The position numbers and the translations under genes are program-made. Below the pieces are notes generated by a model. It worked only from the letters and a program-made list of their open reading frames with translations. It made no database searches and was not told where the DNA came from. From NCBI RefSeq assembly GCF_020103695.1, contig NZ_JAHXBF010000004.1:248001-312000 (forward strand): a stretch of 64,000 nt of DNA, read 5' to 3'. The DNA comes from Hyalangium versicolor. Its GTDB lineage: Bacteria > Myxococcota > Myxococcia > Myxococcales > Myxococcaceae. The stretch's first letter is position 1; every line of letters begins with the position of its first letter. Of the stretch, positions 10,111 to 18,542 are shown piece after piece.

Positions 10111-10626
10111 ATGGCTGATCTACCTGTTCGTCGTGGTGGTGGCACCGGGGGTCTTCAGAGAACCCGCGAGTGGGATCCCTTCCAGCGCATGCAGGAACTG
10201 ATGGGGTGGGATCCGTTCGAGTTGATGAACCAGTGGTTGACGGGTGGTGGGCGAGAGAGCGCGCTCACCTTCGTCCCGGCCTTCGAGGTGAAGGAGACGA
10301 AGGACGCCTTCATCTTCAAGGCGGACCTGCCGGGAGTGGAGGAGAAGGACATCGAGGTGACGCTCACCGGTGACCGCATCGTCGTGAGCGGCAAGCGGGA
10401 GAGCGAGAAGCGCGAGGAGTCCGACCGCTTCTACACCTACGAGCGCAACTACGGCTCGTTCAGCCGCGCCTTCACCCTGCCGGAGGGCGTGAACCCGGAC
10501 GCGGTGAACGCGGAGCTGAAGAGCGGCGTGCTGACGCTCACGCTGCCCAAGCGCCCCGAGGTCCAGCCCAAGCGCATCAAGCTGGGCCTGGGCACCTCGG
10601 AGAAGAAGGACCAGATCAAGGCGTAG
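10111..10626 (+). CDS. Small heat-shock protein (Hsp20/alpha-crystallin)
   Basis: 171 aa. An ATP-independent holdase chaperone. A short Trp/Pro/Phe N-terminal arm (WDPFQRMQELMGWDPFELM) precedes the alpha-crystallin domain at about 55-155. That domain shows the family pattern ADLPGVEEKDIEVTL, the strand VVSGKR, and the closing SGVLTLTLPK motif (A/G-x-L box). The size is normal for proteobacterial Hsp20. The gene stands alone with an excellent ribosome site (GGAGG) and a GC-rich hairpin after it. Myxobacterial SP21/HspA-type spore proteins belong to this family; a developmental role here is only a possibility. Confidence 0.95.
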   Translation: MADLPVRRGGGTGGLQRTREWDPFQRMQELMGWDPFELMNQWLTGGGRESALTFVPAFEVKETKDAFIFKADLPGVEEKDIEVTLTGDRIVVSGKRESEKREESDRFYTYERNYGSFSRAFTLPEGVNPDAVNAELKSGVLTLTLPKRPEVQPKRIKLGLGTSEKKDQIKA

Positions 10627-10648
10627 TGGCCTGGGCCTGAAGGGAAGT

Positions 10649-10678
10649 GGCCCGGCTGCCATCCGGGGCGGCCGGGCC
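10649..10678 (+). terminator. GC-rich hairpin after hsp20
   Basis: An 8-bp perfect stem (GGCCCGGC / GCCGGGCC) extends through a G-T pair to about 12 bp, around a 6-base loop. No T-run follows, so it is either a weak intrinsic terminator or an mRNA 3' stabiliser. Confidence 0.5.
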
Positions 10679-10709
10679 TCCGCAGGCCTGGGGCTCGGCC
10701 GCCCCAATT

Positions 10710-10728
10710 GATAATGACTATTAATAGC
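10710..10728 (+). promoter_or_regulatory. Fur-box-like site in AT-rich promoter
   Basis: GATAATGACTATTAATAGC matches the classical 19-base Fur consensus GATAATGATAATCATTATC at 14 of 19 positions by hand alignment. It sits in an abrupt AT-rich island of about 30 bases, 17 bases before the RCC1-protein start. It also overlaps a possible -35 TTGATA (10708-10713), placed 17 bases before a weak -10 TATTCC (10731-10736). Binding by Fur is inference. Confidence 0.4.
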
Positions 10729-10744
10729 GATATTCCCGGCGGCG

Positions 10745-12517
10745 ATGAACTCTCGCCTCCTGACGGTATTGCCTGCGCTGCTGCTGTTCGCCTGTGACTC
10801 GGCGTCTCCTCCTCCCCCGCCTCCTGACCAGCCCGAAGCGCCGTCCTTCGTGGTGCTCTCACCCGGACCCGTGGCGGAGACCCACGAGTCGTCCCTCGAA
10901 ATCTCTGGCCGGGTGAAAGCCGACGGCGGTCTGGCCGAGCTCACCTGGCAAGTGGATGAGGGCGCCCCTCAAGCCCTGCAGATCGAACCAGGCACGGTGG
11001 ATTTCCCCTTCTCGTTTGCTCTCCCTCTGGCCGAGGGCGAGCACCTGCTCCACCTGCGCGCGGTGGACGGCTACGGAGGCGTGGGGACCTCGGAGGTGCG
11101 CATCACCCGCAGCCCTCCCCCGGATACGCAGGCACCCGAGGTGCAGGTGCTCTCGCCCATGGAGGGACAGAGCATCACCGTGCGGCGCGTGCGCCTGGAG
11201 GGAACCGCCACGGACGCGCTGCACCTGGCCTCCCTCACGTGGGCGCTCAACGGCTCGGAGCCCGAGGCGCTGGATGTGGCGGCGCTGGGAACGGGCGGGG
11301 CCTTTGCCTTCGAGGTGACGCCTCGGCCCGGAGCCAACAAGGTGCTGCTTCGTGCCACGGACGCGAGCGGCAATGCCACCGAGGTGACGGCCTCCTTCTA
11401 CTACGGGAGCCGGAGCGGTGCGGGCGGGCTGCACACCGGCGTGGTGCGGGACGGCTTCCTCTACACGTGGGGCCGCAACAACCGGGGACAGCTCGGCCTG
11501 GGGGCCTCGGTGACGGCGGATCAGAAGCTGCCGCTGAAGGTGCCGGACTTCGAAGGCGTTGCCGCCATGGCCTTCAACCAGAACAACTCCCTGGCGCTGA
11601 AGGCGGATGGCACCGTGTGGTCCTGGGGCGAGAACGCACAGGGGCAACTCGGCCTGGGCGCGCCTCCCGATCCCGAACATCCGCACACACCGGACCTCAC
11701 GGCTCGCTGGAGCCCCACGCTCATCTCCAGCCTGAGCGGTGTGGTGGCCATCACGGTGGGCTATCGCCATGCCCTGGTGCTGATGGAGGACGGCACCGTG
11801 CGCGCCTTTGGGGACAACAGCACGGGCCAGCTCGGCGACGGGTCCTCGGCGAGCCTCGCGGACTACCCCGTGGCGGTGTCGGGGCTCTCGGACGTGGTGA
11901 AGGTGGTCGCGGGCTCCATGCACTCGGTGGCGCTGCGGCGCGATGGCACCGTGTGGGTATGGGGCCGGAACTCGTACGGCAACCTGGGCGGGGGCACCGT
12001 GGACAGTACGCCTCACTCCACGCCCACGCAGGTGCCCGGTTTGACGGGGGTGGTGGACATCGCCACGGGAAGGGATCACGTGCTCGCCCTGCACTCGGAT
12101 GGGACGGTGTCCGGCTGGGGACTCGACGCCAGTGGCCAGCTGGGCTCCGGCGAGACGTTCCCCGATGATCAGAGCGCTTCACCCCTGAAGGTAAAGGGGC
12201 TGGCGGACGCGCGCGCCGTCTTCGCCAACGGAAACATGAGCTATGCGCAGCGGGCGGATGGCTCGCTCATCTCCTGGGGACAGAACTTCAACGGCCAGCT
12301 CGGCAACGGAGGCAAGACGGACATGAACGAGCCCACGCCCTCCGTCTCCGGTCTGACGGGGCTGCTCACCCTGGCCCCGGGCGCCACGCACGTCATCTCC
12401 ATCCGGAAGGATGGGGCGATCTTCGCCTGGGGATGGAGCTCCCGTGGCAGCCTCGGACGGGATGATCTGTTGGACAACTGGTCCTATCCCGAGCCGGTCC
12501 AGGTCACGCTGCCTTGA
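10745..12517 (+). CDS. RCC1-repeat lipoprotein
   Basis: 590 aa. A lipoprotein signal peptide ends at the lipobox LLFAC with lipidated C17. Then comes a Pro-rich linker and two Ig-like beta-sandwich units (about 32-215) with the pattern D-x-x-P-x-V-x-V-L-S-P. A seven-bladed RCC1-type propeller follows (about 225-590), with repeats of the form DGTVWSWGENAQGQLGLG. RCC1 propellers of this sort in myxobacteria are surface proteins of unknown ligand. The end is TTGA, which also starts the di-haem gene, so the two are co-translated. A Fur-box-like element precedes it. Confidence 0.9.
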   Translation: MNSRLLTVLPALLLFACDSASPPPPPPDQPEAPSFVVLSPGPVAETHESSLEISGRVKADGGLAELTWQVDEGAPQALQIEPGTVDFPFSFALPLAEGEHLLHLRAVDGYGGVGTSEVRITRSPPPDTQAPEVQVLSPMEGQSITVRRVRLEGTATDALHLASLTWALNGSEPEALDVAALGTGGAFAFEVTPRPGANKVLLRATDASGNATEVTASFYYGSRSGAGGLHTGVVRDGFLYTWGRNNRGQLGLGASVTADQKLPLKVPDFEGVAAMAFNQNNSLALKADGTVWSWGENAQGQLGLGAPPDPEHPHTPDLTARWSPTLISSLSGVVAITVGYRHALVLMEDGTVRAFGDNSTGQLGDGSSASLADYPVAVSGLSDVVKVVAGSMHSVALRRDGTVWVWGRNSYGNLGGGTVDSTPHSTPTQVPGLTGVVDIATGRDHVLALHSDGTVSGWGLDASGQLGSGETFPDDQSASPLKVKGLADARAVFANGNMSYAQRADGSLISWGQNFNGQLGNGGKTDMNEPTPSVSGLTGLLTLAPGATHVISIRKDGAIFAWGWSSRGSLGRDDLLDNWSYPEPVQVTLP

Positions 12518-13953
12518 GGCACCTGCTCCTGCCGCTGCTGGCGTTGTGGCTCGCGGCCTCGGCCTGCAGCTCCGAGGAGTCTCCCCCGCAGTCTCCCCCC
12601 GATGACGGGCCCGAGATTCCAGAGGGTCCGCGCCATGACTTCGTCGAGCCGGGCGAGGACCAGCCCGGCGGAGCGACGACCGTGACGGACACGAGCCGTA
12701 ACGCCTTCACCCACCCGGCGGGCAACCTGTCGGTGGAGCGGCGCTCGGAGTTCAACGTGGGCGAGGCCTTCTTCGAGGCGGACTGGTTCCCCGCGCCGAA
12801 CAGCCGGACGGATCGGGACGGGTTGGGGCCCCTCTACAACGCCGTCTCCTGCATGGAGTGCCATCAGCGCAACGGGCGAGGCGCACCGCCGGGTCCCTCC
12901 GAGCGGGCATCCTCGCTGCTGGTGCGGTTGAGCATCCCCGGTACGGACTCCCGAGGAGCCCCCGTGCCCGAGCCCACGTACGGAGATCAACTCCAGTCCC
13001 GCGCCGTGTCGGGCGTCTCGCCGGAGGTCCGCGTGGAGGTGCGGACCAGCGAGCAGTTGGGGGCCTTCGAAGACGGCGTGTCCTACTCGCTCCAGGTCCC
13101 CGAGTATGTCCTTCTGCAACTGGCGCACGGTCCGCTGAGGCCGGACACACGGCTGTCTCCGCGAGTGGCGCAACCGATGTTCGGGTTGGGACTGCTGGCC
13201 GCCGTCCCCGAGGCCACCCTGCTCGAGTGGGCGGATCCGGATGACGCGAATGGTGATGGCATCTCCGGCCGGCCCAACCGCGTGTGGAACAAGCGACTCG
13301 GGGAGACCGTGCTGGGGCGCTTCGGCTGGAAGGCGAACCAACCGGACCTGGAGCACCAGAACGCGGGCGCCATGGCGGGAGACATGGGCATCACCTCGCC
13401 GCTGGCGCCCGACGAGCCCTGCACGGCCACGCAGGCCGAGTGCCTCGCGGCGCCGAATGGCGGCACGCCGGAGCTGGAGGCGCGCAAGCTGGAGGCGCTC
13501 ACCTTCTATACACACGTCATCGGCGTGCCCGCGCGCCAGGGTGTGGACGCGGCGGAGACCCTGCGCGGCAAGGACGTCTTCCATCGCGTAGGGTGCACGG
13601 GCTGCCACCGGCCGTCGATGGTGACGGGCTCGCTGGAGGGCTACCCGGAACTCTCGGGCCAGCGCATCTGGCCGTACACGGACCTGCTGCTGCATGACCT
13701 GGGCGAAGGGCTGGCGGACGGGCGCGAGGACTTCGCAGCCTCCGGGCAGGAGTGGCGCACGCCGCCTCTCTGGGGCCTGGGGCTGACGGCGACGGTGAGC
13801 GGCCACACGCGCCTGCTGCACGATGGACGGGCGCGCTCGGTGATGGAGGCCATCCTCTGGCACGGCGGTGAGGCCGAGCCCGCGCGCGAGCGGTTCCGGC
13901 GCCTCTCGGGCGAGGACCGGGCGGTCCTGCTCACCTTCCTGAACTCCCTCTGA
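12514..13953 (+). CDS. Di-haem c-type oxidoreductase (DUF1111-like) lipoprotein
   Basis: 479 aa. The TTG start at 12514 overlaps the preceding stop as TTGA and is followed at once by a lipoprotein signal with C18 (LAASAC). Two haem c sites are visible: CMECH at 113-117 and CTGCH at 361-365. The chain resembles the 'thiol oxidoreductase'/DUF1111 di-haem family related to MauG and cytochrome c peroxidases, with the shared stretches NQPDLEHQ and GAMAGDMGI. Members often occur beside iron-uptake genes, which fits the Fur-like site upstream of the operon. The substrate is unknown. Confidence 0.88.
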   Translation: MRHLLLPLLALWLAASACSSEESPPQSPPDDGPEIPEGPRHDFVEPGEDQPGGATTVTDTSRNAFTHPAGNLSVERRSEFNVGEAFFEADWFPAPNSRTDRDGLGPLYNAVSCMECHQRNGRGAPPGPSERASSLLVRLSIPGTDSRGAPVPEPTYGDQLQSRAVSGVSPEVRVEVRTSEQLGAFEDGVSYSLQVPEYVLLQLAHGPLRPDTRLSPRVAQPMFGLGLLAAVPEATLLEWADPDDANGDGISGRPNRVWNKRLGETVLGRFGWKANQPDLEHQNAGAMAGDMGITSPLAPDEPCTATQAECLAAPNGGTPELEARKLEALTFYTHVIGVPARQGVDAAETLRGKDVFHRVGCTGCHRPSMVTGSLEGYPELSGQRIWPYTDLLLHDLGEGLADGREDFAASGQEWRTPPLWGLGLTATVSGHTRLLHDGRARSVMEAILWHGGEAEPARERFRRLSGEDRAVLLTFLNSL

Positions 13954-13965
13954 TTCGGAGCAGGC

Positions 13966-15942
13966 TCAGGCCTGCGCGGGCGGCATGAGGCTGGCGTTCG
14001 CCGTGACGCCTCCGCGAGGCAGGTGGACGCGGAAGGTGGCGCCCTGCCCCGGTATGCTGTGCACCGTCACCGCGCCACCATGGGCCTCGACGATGCGGCG
14101 CACCCGGTACAGCCCCAGGCCCAGCCCTCCATAGTGGCGAGCCGAGACGGCGCGCTCGAAGCGCTGGAAGAGCCCCTCCACCCGCTCGGGCGCGATGCCG
14201 ATGCCGTGGTCTCGCACCTGCAGCACCGCCGTGTCGGACGCGGACTCGAGCACTACCTCCACGGGCTTGCCGGGACCGAACTTCATCGCGTTGGCCAGCA
14301 GGTGCTTCACCACCTGGGCCATGCGCACGCGGTCCCACCGCCCCGGAGTGCTGGGCAGCGTGCTCAGCACCAGGTGGCAGCCCGCGCGCGCGGCCTCCTG
14401 CTCCGAGCGGGACACCACCTCGCGCACCACCACGGCCAGGTCCACATCCTCCAGCTCCAACCTTGGCGCCTGCTGGAGCTGGGACACGTCCAGCAGCGTA
14501 TCGACGAGGCTGGCGAGCCGCTCCACCTGACGGTCCGCGGACCCCAACGCCTGGGTGATGCGCTCCGGAGACCAGGGCCGCTCCTCCTGCAGCGTCGCGT
14601 TCACGCCCTGGAGCCGCAGTCGGAGCGCCGTCAGCGGGGTACGCAGCTCGTGGGCCGCCACGCTGAGGAATTCGTCTCGGGTGCGGACCGCCTCCTGGGC
14701 CTCGCGCAGCAGGCGGAGCCGCTCGGTGACGTCATCGATGATGCCCGCCATGCGCACTGGCCGGCCCGCGGTGTCGCGCTGGGCGCGGCCCCGGCTCACA
14801 CAGGAGCGGTAGCCACCCTCGGCGTGGAGCAACCGGAACGAGACGTCATACGGCACCTCCTGCTCCAGGTGCGCGGACAGGGCATTCACCACCGTGTCGC
14901 GATCCTCCGGGTGCAGGCGCTCCACGAAGGCCTCGTAGGTGCCGGGGAATTCCTCCGGCGACAGGCCGAGCATCTCCAGCAGGCGCGGGCTGCACCAGAA
15001 CGTGCGGCGGCGCAGATCCCAGTCCCAGACGCCATCGAAGGAGCCGGCGACGATGAGCCGGTAGCGCTCCTCGCTCTCGCTCACGGCGCGCTCGGCCTGG
15101 GTGAGCAGGCCCACCTGGCGCTCGAGCCGCCGCACCATGCCGTGCAGGTGCTCGTCCACGGAGGGGCTCTGCTCCGAGGCGACGGAGATGGAGCCTCCGT
15201 AGCGCAGCTCTCGCAGCAGCGCGCCGAGAATCTCATCCCCTTCCTGAGAGCGGCGCACGAAGCCGTTGGCGCCCACGTTCTGGGCCATGCGCAGGTCCAG
15301 CTCGTCCGGCGCGCCGATGTGCGTGAGGAGCACGGGCACATGGGCCAGCCGAGGCTCCTTGCGCAGGGCCAGACACAGCCGGAAGCCGTCCATTCCCGGC
15401 ATGAGCACATCCGCGAGCACCGCGTCCGGGAGCCTCCGCCGGGCCACTTCCAGGGCGGCCAGGCCGTCGTGGGCCATCACCACATCGAAGCGGAGGGGAG
15501 CCAGCAGCAGCAGCAGCAGCTTGCGCGAGACGGGATCGTCATCGGCGAGCAGGATCTTCGGGCGGTGCGGGCCGACGGGAGCCTGGACCTCGGGCGGCAG
15601 CACGGTGCGGACGGCCTCCACCAGCGCGCCGAGGGACAATGGGTGTCCCAGGAAGACAGCGCGGAGCTTGAGCCGGGTGAGCCGCTCCTGCTCCGCCGCG
15701 GAGGCGATGACGAGCAGGGGAACGCCCAGGGCCTCCAGCGCGCGGCGGGGCGCATCCTCGGAGGCCAGGCCCTCCAGTGGCGCACTGGACTCCAGGACAA
15801 TGGCATCTGGCCGGGGGCCCCATGGAATAATGGCCGAGACGCTGTCTGCTTCATGCACCTGCCAGCCCTGGCTCTCCAGCGCGAGGGTCTGGAGGGCTCG
15901 GACATGGGGGGAGCCCGAAATAAGGAGAATGAGGGGCTTCAT
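13966..15942 (-). CDS. Hybrid histidine kinase, REC-REC-PAS-HisKA-HATPase
   Basis: 658 aa, soluble. Residues 1-118 form a receiver-like domain without the acid pair (ISGSP) and with E51 where the phospho-Asp should be, so it is a pseudo-receiver. A second receiver (about 127-245) has D134-D136 and D178, but the conserved lysine appears to be R230/R231. A PAS domain (about 285-405) is followed by HisKA with H431 in AAHELRTPL and a HATPase with N, G1 (DHGIGI) and G2 (GGLGLGLY) boxes. Receivers at the N-terminus suggest input from another kinase. It converges on the di-haem gene 12 bases away and diverges from the LysR gene. Confidence 0.92.
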   Translation of the reverse strand: MKPLILLISGSPHVRALQTLALESQGWQVHEADSVSAIIPWGPRPDAIVLESSAPLEGLASEDAPRRALEALGVPLLVIASAAEQERLTRLKLRAVFLGHPLSLGALVEAVRTVLPPEVQAPVGPHRPKILLADDDPVSRKLLLLLLAPLRFDVVMAHDGLAALEVARRRLPDAVLADVLMPGMDGFRLCLALRKEPRLAHVPVLLTHIGAPDELDLRMAQNVGANGFVRRSQEGDEILGALLRELRYGGSISVASEQSPSVDEHLHGMVRRLERQVGLLTQAERAVSESEERYRLIVAGSFDGVWDWDLRRRTFWCSPRLLEMLGLSPEEFPGTYEAFVERLHPEDRDTVVNALSAHLEQEVPYDVSFRLLHAEGGYRSCVSRGRAQRDTAGRPVRMAGIIDDVTERLRLLREAQEAVRTRDEFLSVAAHELRTPLTALRLRLQGVNATLQEERPWSPERITQALGSADRQVERLASLVDTLLDVSQLQQAPRLELEDVDLAVVVREVVSRSEQEAARAGCHLVLSTLPSTPGRWDRVRMAQVVKHLLANAMKFGPGKPVEVVLESASDTAVLQVRDHGIGIAPERVEGLFQRFERAVSARHYGGLGLGLYRVRRIVEAHGGAVTVHSIPGQGATFRVHLPRGGVTANASLMPPAQA

Positions 15943-16128
15943 CTCAGGAGCACGAGCACGTTGCGGAAAAGGGGCGTCCCTCTGCCAGGATGGGGAATTG
16001 CCAGTCTCGGCATCCTTGACGCTGAGTCAAGCCGCCATTCCAGCAGATGTTGAGAGTTGCAACCCGTGAGGCGCGGTGCACCTGAAGGTGGAGCGGTACC
16101 CTGCCTGCTCCCTGTTAAGTGGAGAGCC

Positions 16129-17193
16129 GTGACGCCGATCGACCACGCGAACCTCTCCCGCCTCGACCTCAACCTCCTGGTGGCCTTCGATGCCTTGCTG
16201 CAGGAGCGGCACCTGACGCGAGCCGCCGCACGCATCGGCATCGGGCAGCCTGCCATGAGCCATCACCTCGGCCGGCTCCGGGAGCTGCTCGGGGACGAGC
16301 TCTTCCGGCGCAGCCCTGGCGGCATGGAGCCGACGCCTCATGCTCGGGCGTTGGCGGAAACGGTCCGGGAGGTGCTCGCCCGCATCCAGACCCTGACGCT
16401 CCTGGAGCGGCGCTTCGATCCGGCGACGGACGAGCGCCACTTCCGGATCGGCATCCCGGATGGACTCGAGATCGCACTGATGCCGCCCTTCATGGCGCAT
16501 GTGGCTCGGGAGGCGCCGGGGGTCTCCTTCTCGCTGACGCCCGTGGATGAAGCCACGAGCCTTCGAATGCTGGACGAGGGTGAGCTGGACCTGCTGGTGG
16601 GGCCTCTGCTGGAGGGCGCGCCCCACCACAAACGCCGCCAAGTGTGCTCCGAGGGCTATCTGTGCCTCTTCCACCCCGAACTGGTGCGTGTCCGCCTACC
16701 CCTCTCTTTGGATGACTTCCTCGCGCTTCCCCACGTGCGCATCTCTCGACGCGCCGATGCATTCGACGTGGTGGATGATGCGCTGGCGAAGCTTCGGAAG
16801 CGTCGGCGCGTGGTGATGCACACGTCCCACTCGCTCACGGTGCCCTACGTGCTGAGACAGTCGGCCCTGCTCGCATGCCTACCGCGGCGCGCGGCGTTGA
16901 CCACGGCGGAGGCGTTCGACCTGGCGGTCAGCCCACCTCCCATCCCTCTGCCTGAGAACAGCATCGCGATGCGCTGGCACGGCTCGCGTCACACGGACGC
17001 CGGGCACATCTGGTTGCGCGAGACGTTGCTCCGCAGCGCTGCCGAGCTTGGCGCCGCTGACCCGGGAAAGCAGGGGGTGGCACGCCGCCGCGTCATGCCG
17101 CGGCAACTGCCTCAGAAGAGCGCGATGGGGTTGACGGGAGAACCCGTTCCTCCCTCCACGGCCAGCGGAGCGACGGTGAGGAGGAAGTCGTAG
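16129..17193 (+). CDS. LysR-family transcriptional regulator
   Basis: 354 aa from GTG at 16129, preceded by GGAGAG; an ATG 72 bases upstream lacks a site. The N-terminal winged helix-turn-helix (about 7-66) reads LSRLDLNLLVAFDALLQERH, then AAARIGIGQPAMSHHLGRLR. The effector-binding domain follows to about residue 300. The last 30 or so residues are Arg/Pro-rich and run 82 bases into the 3' end of the convergent cyclase gene, beyond where LysR proteins normally end. The obvious candidate target is that cyclase. Confidence 0.9.
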   Translation: MTPIDHANLSRLDLNLLVAFDALLQERHLTRAAARIGIGQPAMSHHLGRLRELLGDELFRRSPGGMEPTPHARALAETVREVLARIQTLTLLERRFDPATDERHFRIGIPDGLEIALMPPFMAHVAREAPGVSFSLTPVDEATSLRMLDEGELDLLVGPLLEGAPHHKRRQVCSEGYLCLFHPELVRVRLPLSLDDFLALPHVRISRRADAFDVVDDALAKLRKRRRVVMHTSHSLTVPYVLRQSALLACLPRRAALTTAEAFDLAVSPPPIPLPENSIAMRWHGSRHTDAGHIWLRETLLRSAAELGAADPGKQGVARRRVMPRQLPQKSAMGLTGEPVPPSTASGATVRRKS

Positions 17194-18107
17194 CGGTGCC
17201 GTTCGGCGGCGGCTTTCTTCAGCGCCTCGGGGTCGACGTTGTCGATGATGTAGATGCCGAGGGTGTTGATCAGCAACACGTGCACGGGCATGGGGTTGCC
17301 CTCGATGCCCGAGGGGAGCATGTCCGCTCCGACATCCGTGGCAACGAGGGAGACGCCGCGCTTGTGGAACCACTCAGCGGTGGAGGCATGCAGCCCGGCC
17401 GAGTGCTTCGAGACATCCCACGGCCCCACAGCGGCCCGGCGAGCCCAGCGGCCTGTGCGGATGATGACGGCATCACCGCTCGACACCTGCACCTTCGTCT
17501 TCTTCTCCCAGGCATCGAGGTCCTCCGCCCGGATGGGAGTGCCGGGCTCGAGGTAGGGGACACCCTTGAACTCGGCCATGTCGATGAGCACTCCGCGCGT
17601 GACAAGGCCGTTCTTGAGCGCGTTCACCGAAAGCACGGAGCAACCCGACGCGTTGACGCGGCTCTGGTCGTATCCATTGAACGTCTTGCCGCCATCGAAG
17701 ATGTGGCACAGCGCATCGATGTGCGTATGTGACCAACCGTGGAAGCCGATGGAGAGCGAGTCCGCGCTGTACTGGGAGTCCGCGGGCTCTCCGCTGGCGA
17801 GCATGGTGTGGACGAGCGGAGACGGGACGTCCTCGGCCTGATGGGTTTCGATGGTCCGAGCGAGGGAGACGGACACTCCGTCCTGGACGAGCCGTGCGGC
17901 CTGCTTCCGCTTGGCGGGAGAGATGAGGTTGGCGGAGCCGAGTTCGTCCTTGGGCCCCCAGCGCTGCCAGTTCGAGTTCTTCACCTTCCACGCACGGATT
18001 CCCTCCGAGGTCGTGAGTGGAGGAGTGGTGGTGGAGGCTTCTTGCGCTGTGCTCGGCGATGAAGCGAACACTATTGCCGCAAGCACGAGCGGAGGAAGGA
18101 GCTTCAT
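17112..18107 (-). CDS. Secreted cyclase-family (kynurenine formamidase-like) metal hydrolase
   Basis: 331 aa from the ATG at 18107; this start gives a clean Sec signal peptide (MKLLPPLVLAAIVFASSPST). The PF04199-type metal site is visible as HTHIDALCH, with candidate ligands H127, H129, D131 and H135. Further family landmarks are the GVLIDMAEFKGV segment and the GDAVIIRTGRW strand. Known relatives hydrolyse formylkynurenine, isatin or cyclic amides; the substrate here cannot be told. It converges with, and overlaps by 82 bases, the LysR gene. Confidence 0.88.
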   Translation of the reverse strand: MKLLPPLVLAAIVFASSPSTAQEASTTTPPLTTSEGIRAWKVKNSNWQRWGPKDELGSANLISPAKRKQAARLVQDGVSVSLARTIETHQAEDVPSPLVHTMLASGEPADSQYSADSLSIGFHGWSHTHIDALCHIFDGGKTFNGYDQSRVNASGCSVLSVNALKNGLVTRGVLIDMAEFKGVPYLEPGTPIRAEDLDAWEKKTKVQVSSGDAVIIRTGRWARRAAVGPWDVSKHSAGLHASTAEWFHKRGVSLVATDVGADMLPSGIEGNPMPVHVLLINTLGIYIIDNVDPEALKKAAAERHRYDFLLTVAPLAVEGGTGSPVNPIALF

Positions 18108-18542
18108 GGTGATGGCGTCTCCATGCACGGCATCGCCAGGAGCGGCGATGCGGCCACCGAGCCTCGGTGTCCCGGGAGATGGCGGCGCTCACTACCTATT
18201 GTCATGAGAGAGCCGTGCCCAATCGATGAGGTCGATGACCGTTATCGACGCTGCTCGTGAACCCACACGGGGTCCTCCCTCCGGGAGCGATTCGAGCCAA
18301 CTGGTATGCTTGTCATACCAGTTCAGCTCATTGCCGCCGCCTGCGGGGCTGCTCTTGCCATCGGGTCTACCCGCTCAAAGGTAGGCGTTCCAGGATCCAG
18401 TCTCCGACTCTCGGACCTGGGAGCATGCAGAACCGATGCGGTTCGGGTGGGTGCTCGCTCTTCATGAGGTTTCTCGTAGGGCTGATTGGGATGGTGACAG
18501 GTAGGCCGTTCGTGTCAGACCTATTGCGTAGGCTACCATCTC
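18108..18542. other. Intergenic region with perfect palindrome
   Basis: This 435-base gap lies between the divergent starts of the cyclase and the Rpn-like gene. No protein-like open frame is convincing. Its main structure is the perfect 10-bp inverted repeat at 18299-18323. Confidence 0.5.
18299..18323. promoter_or_regulatory. Perfect 10-bp inverted repeat, operator candidate
   Basis: The arms AACTGGTATG and CATACCAGTT are exact reverse complements separated by five bases. The central 13 bases have the T-N11-A form typical of LysR boxes. It is 192 bases upstream of the cyclase start and 220 upstream of the Rpn-like gene. It could also form an RNA hairpin. Confidence 0.45.
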
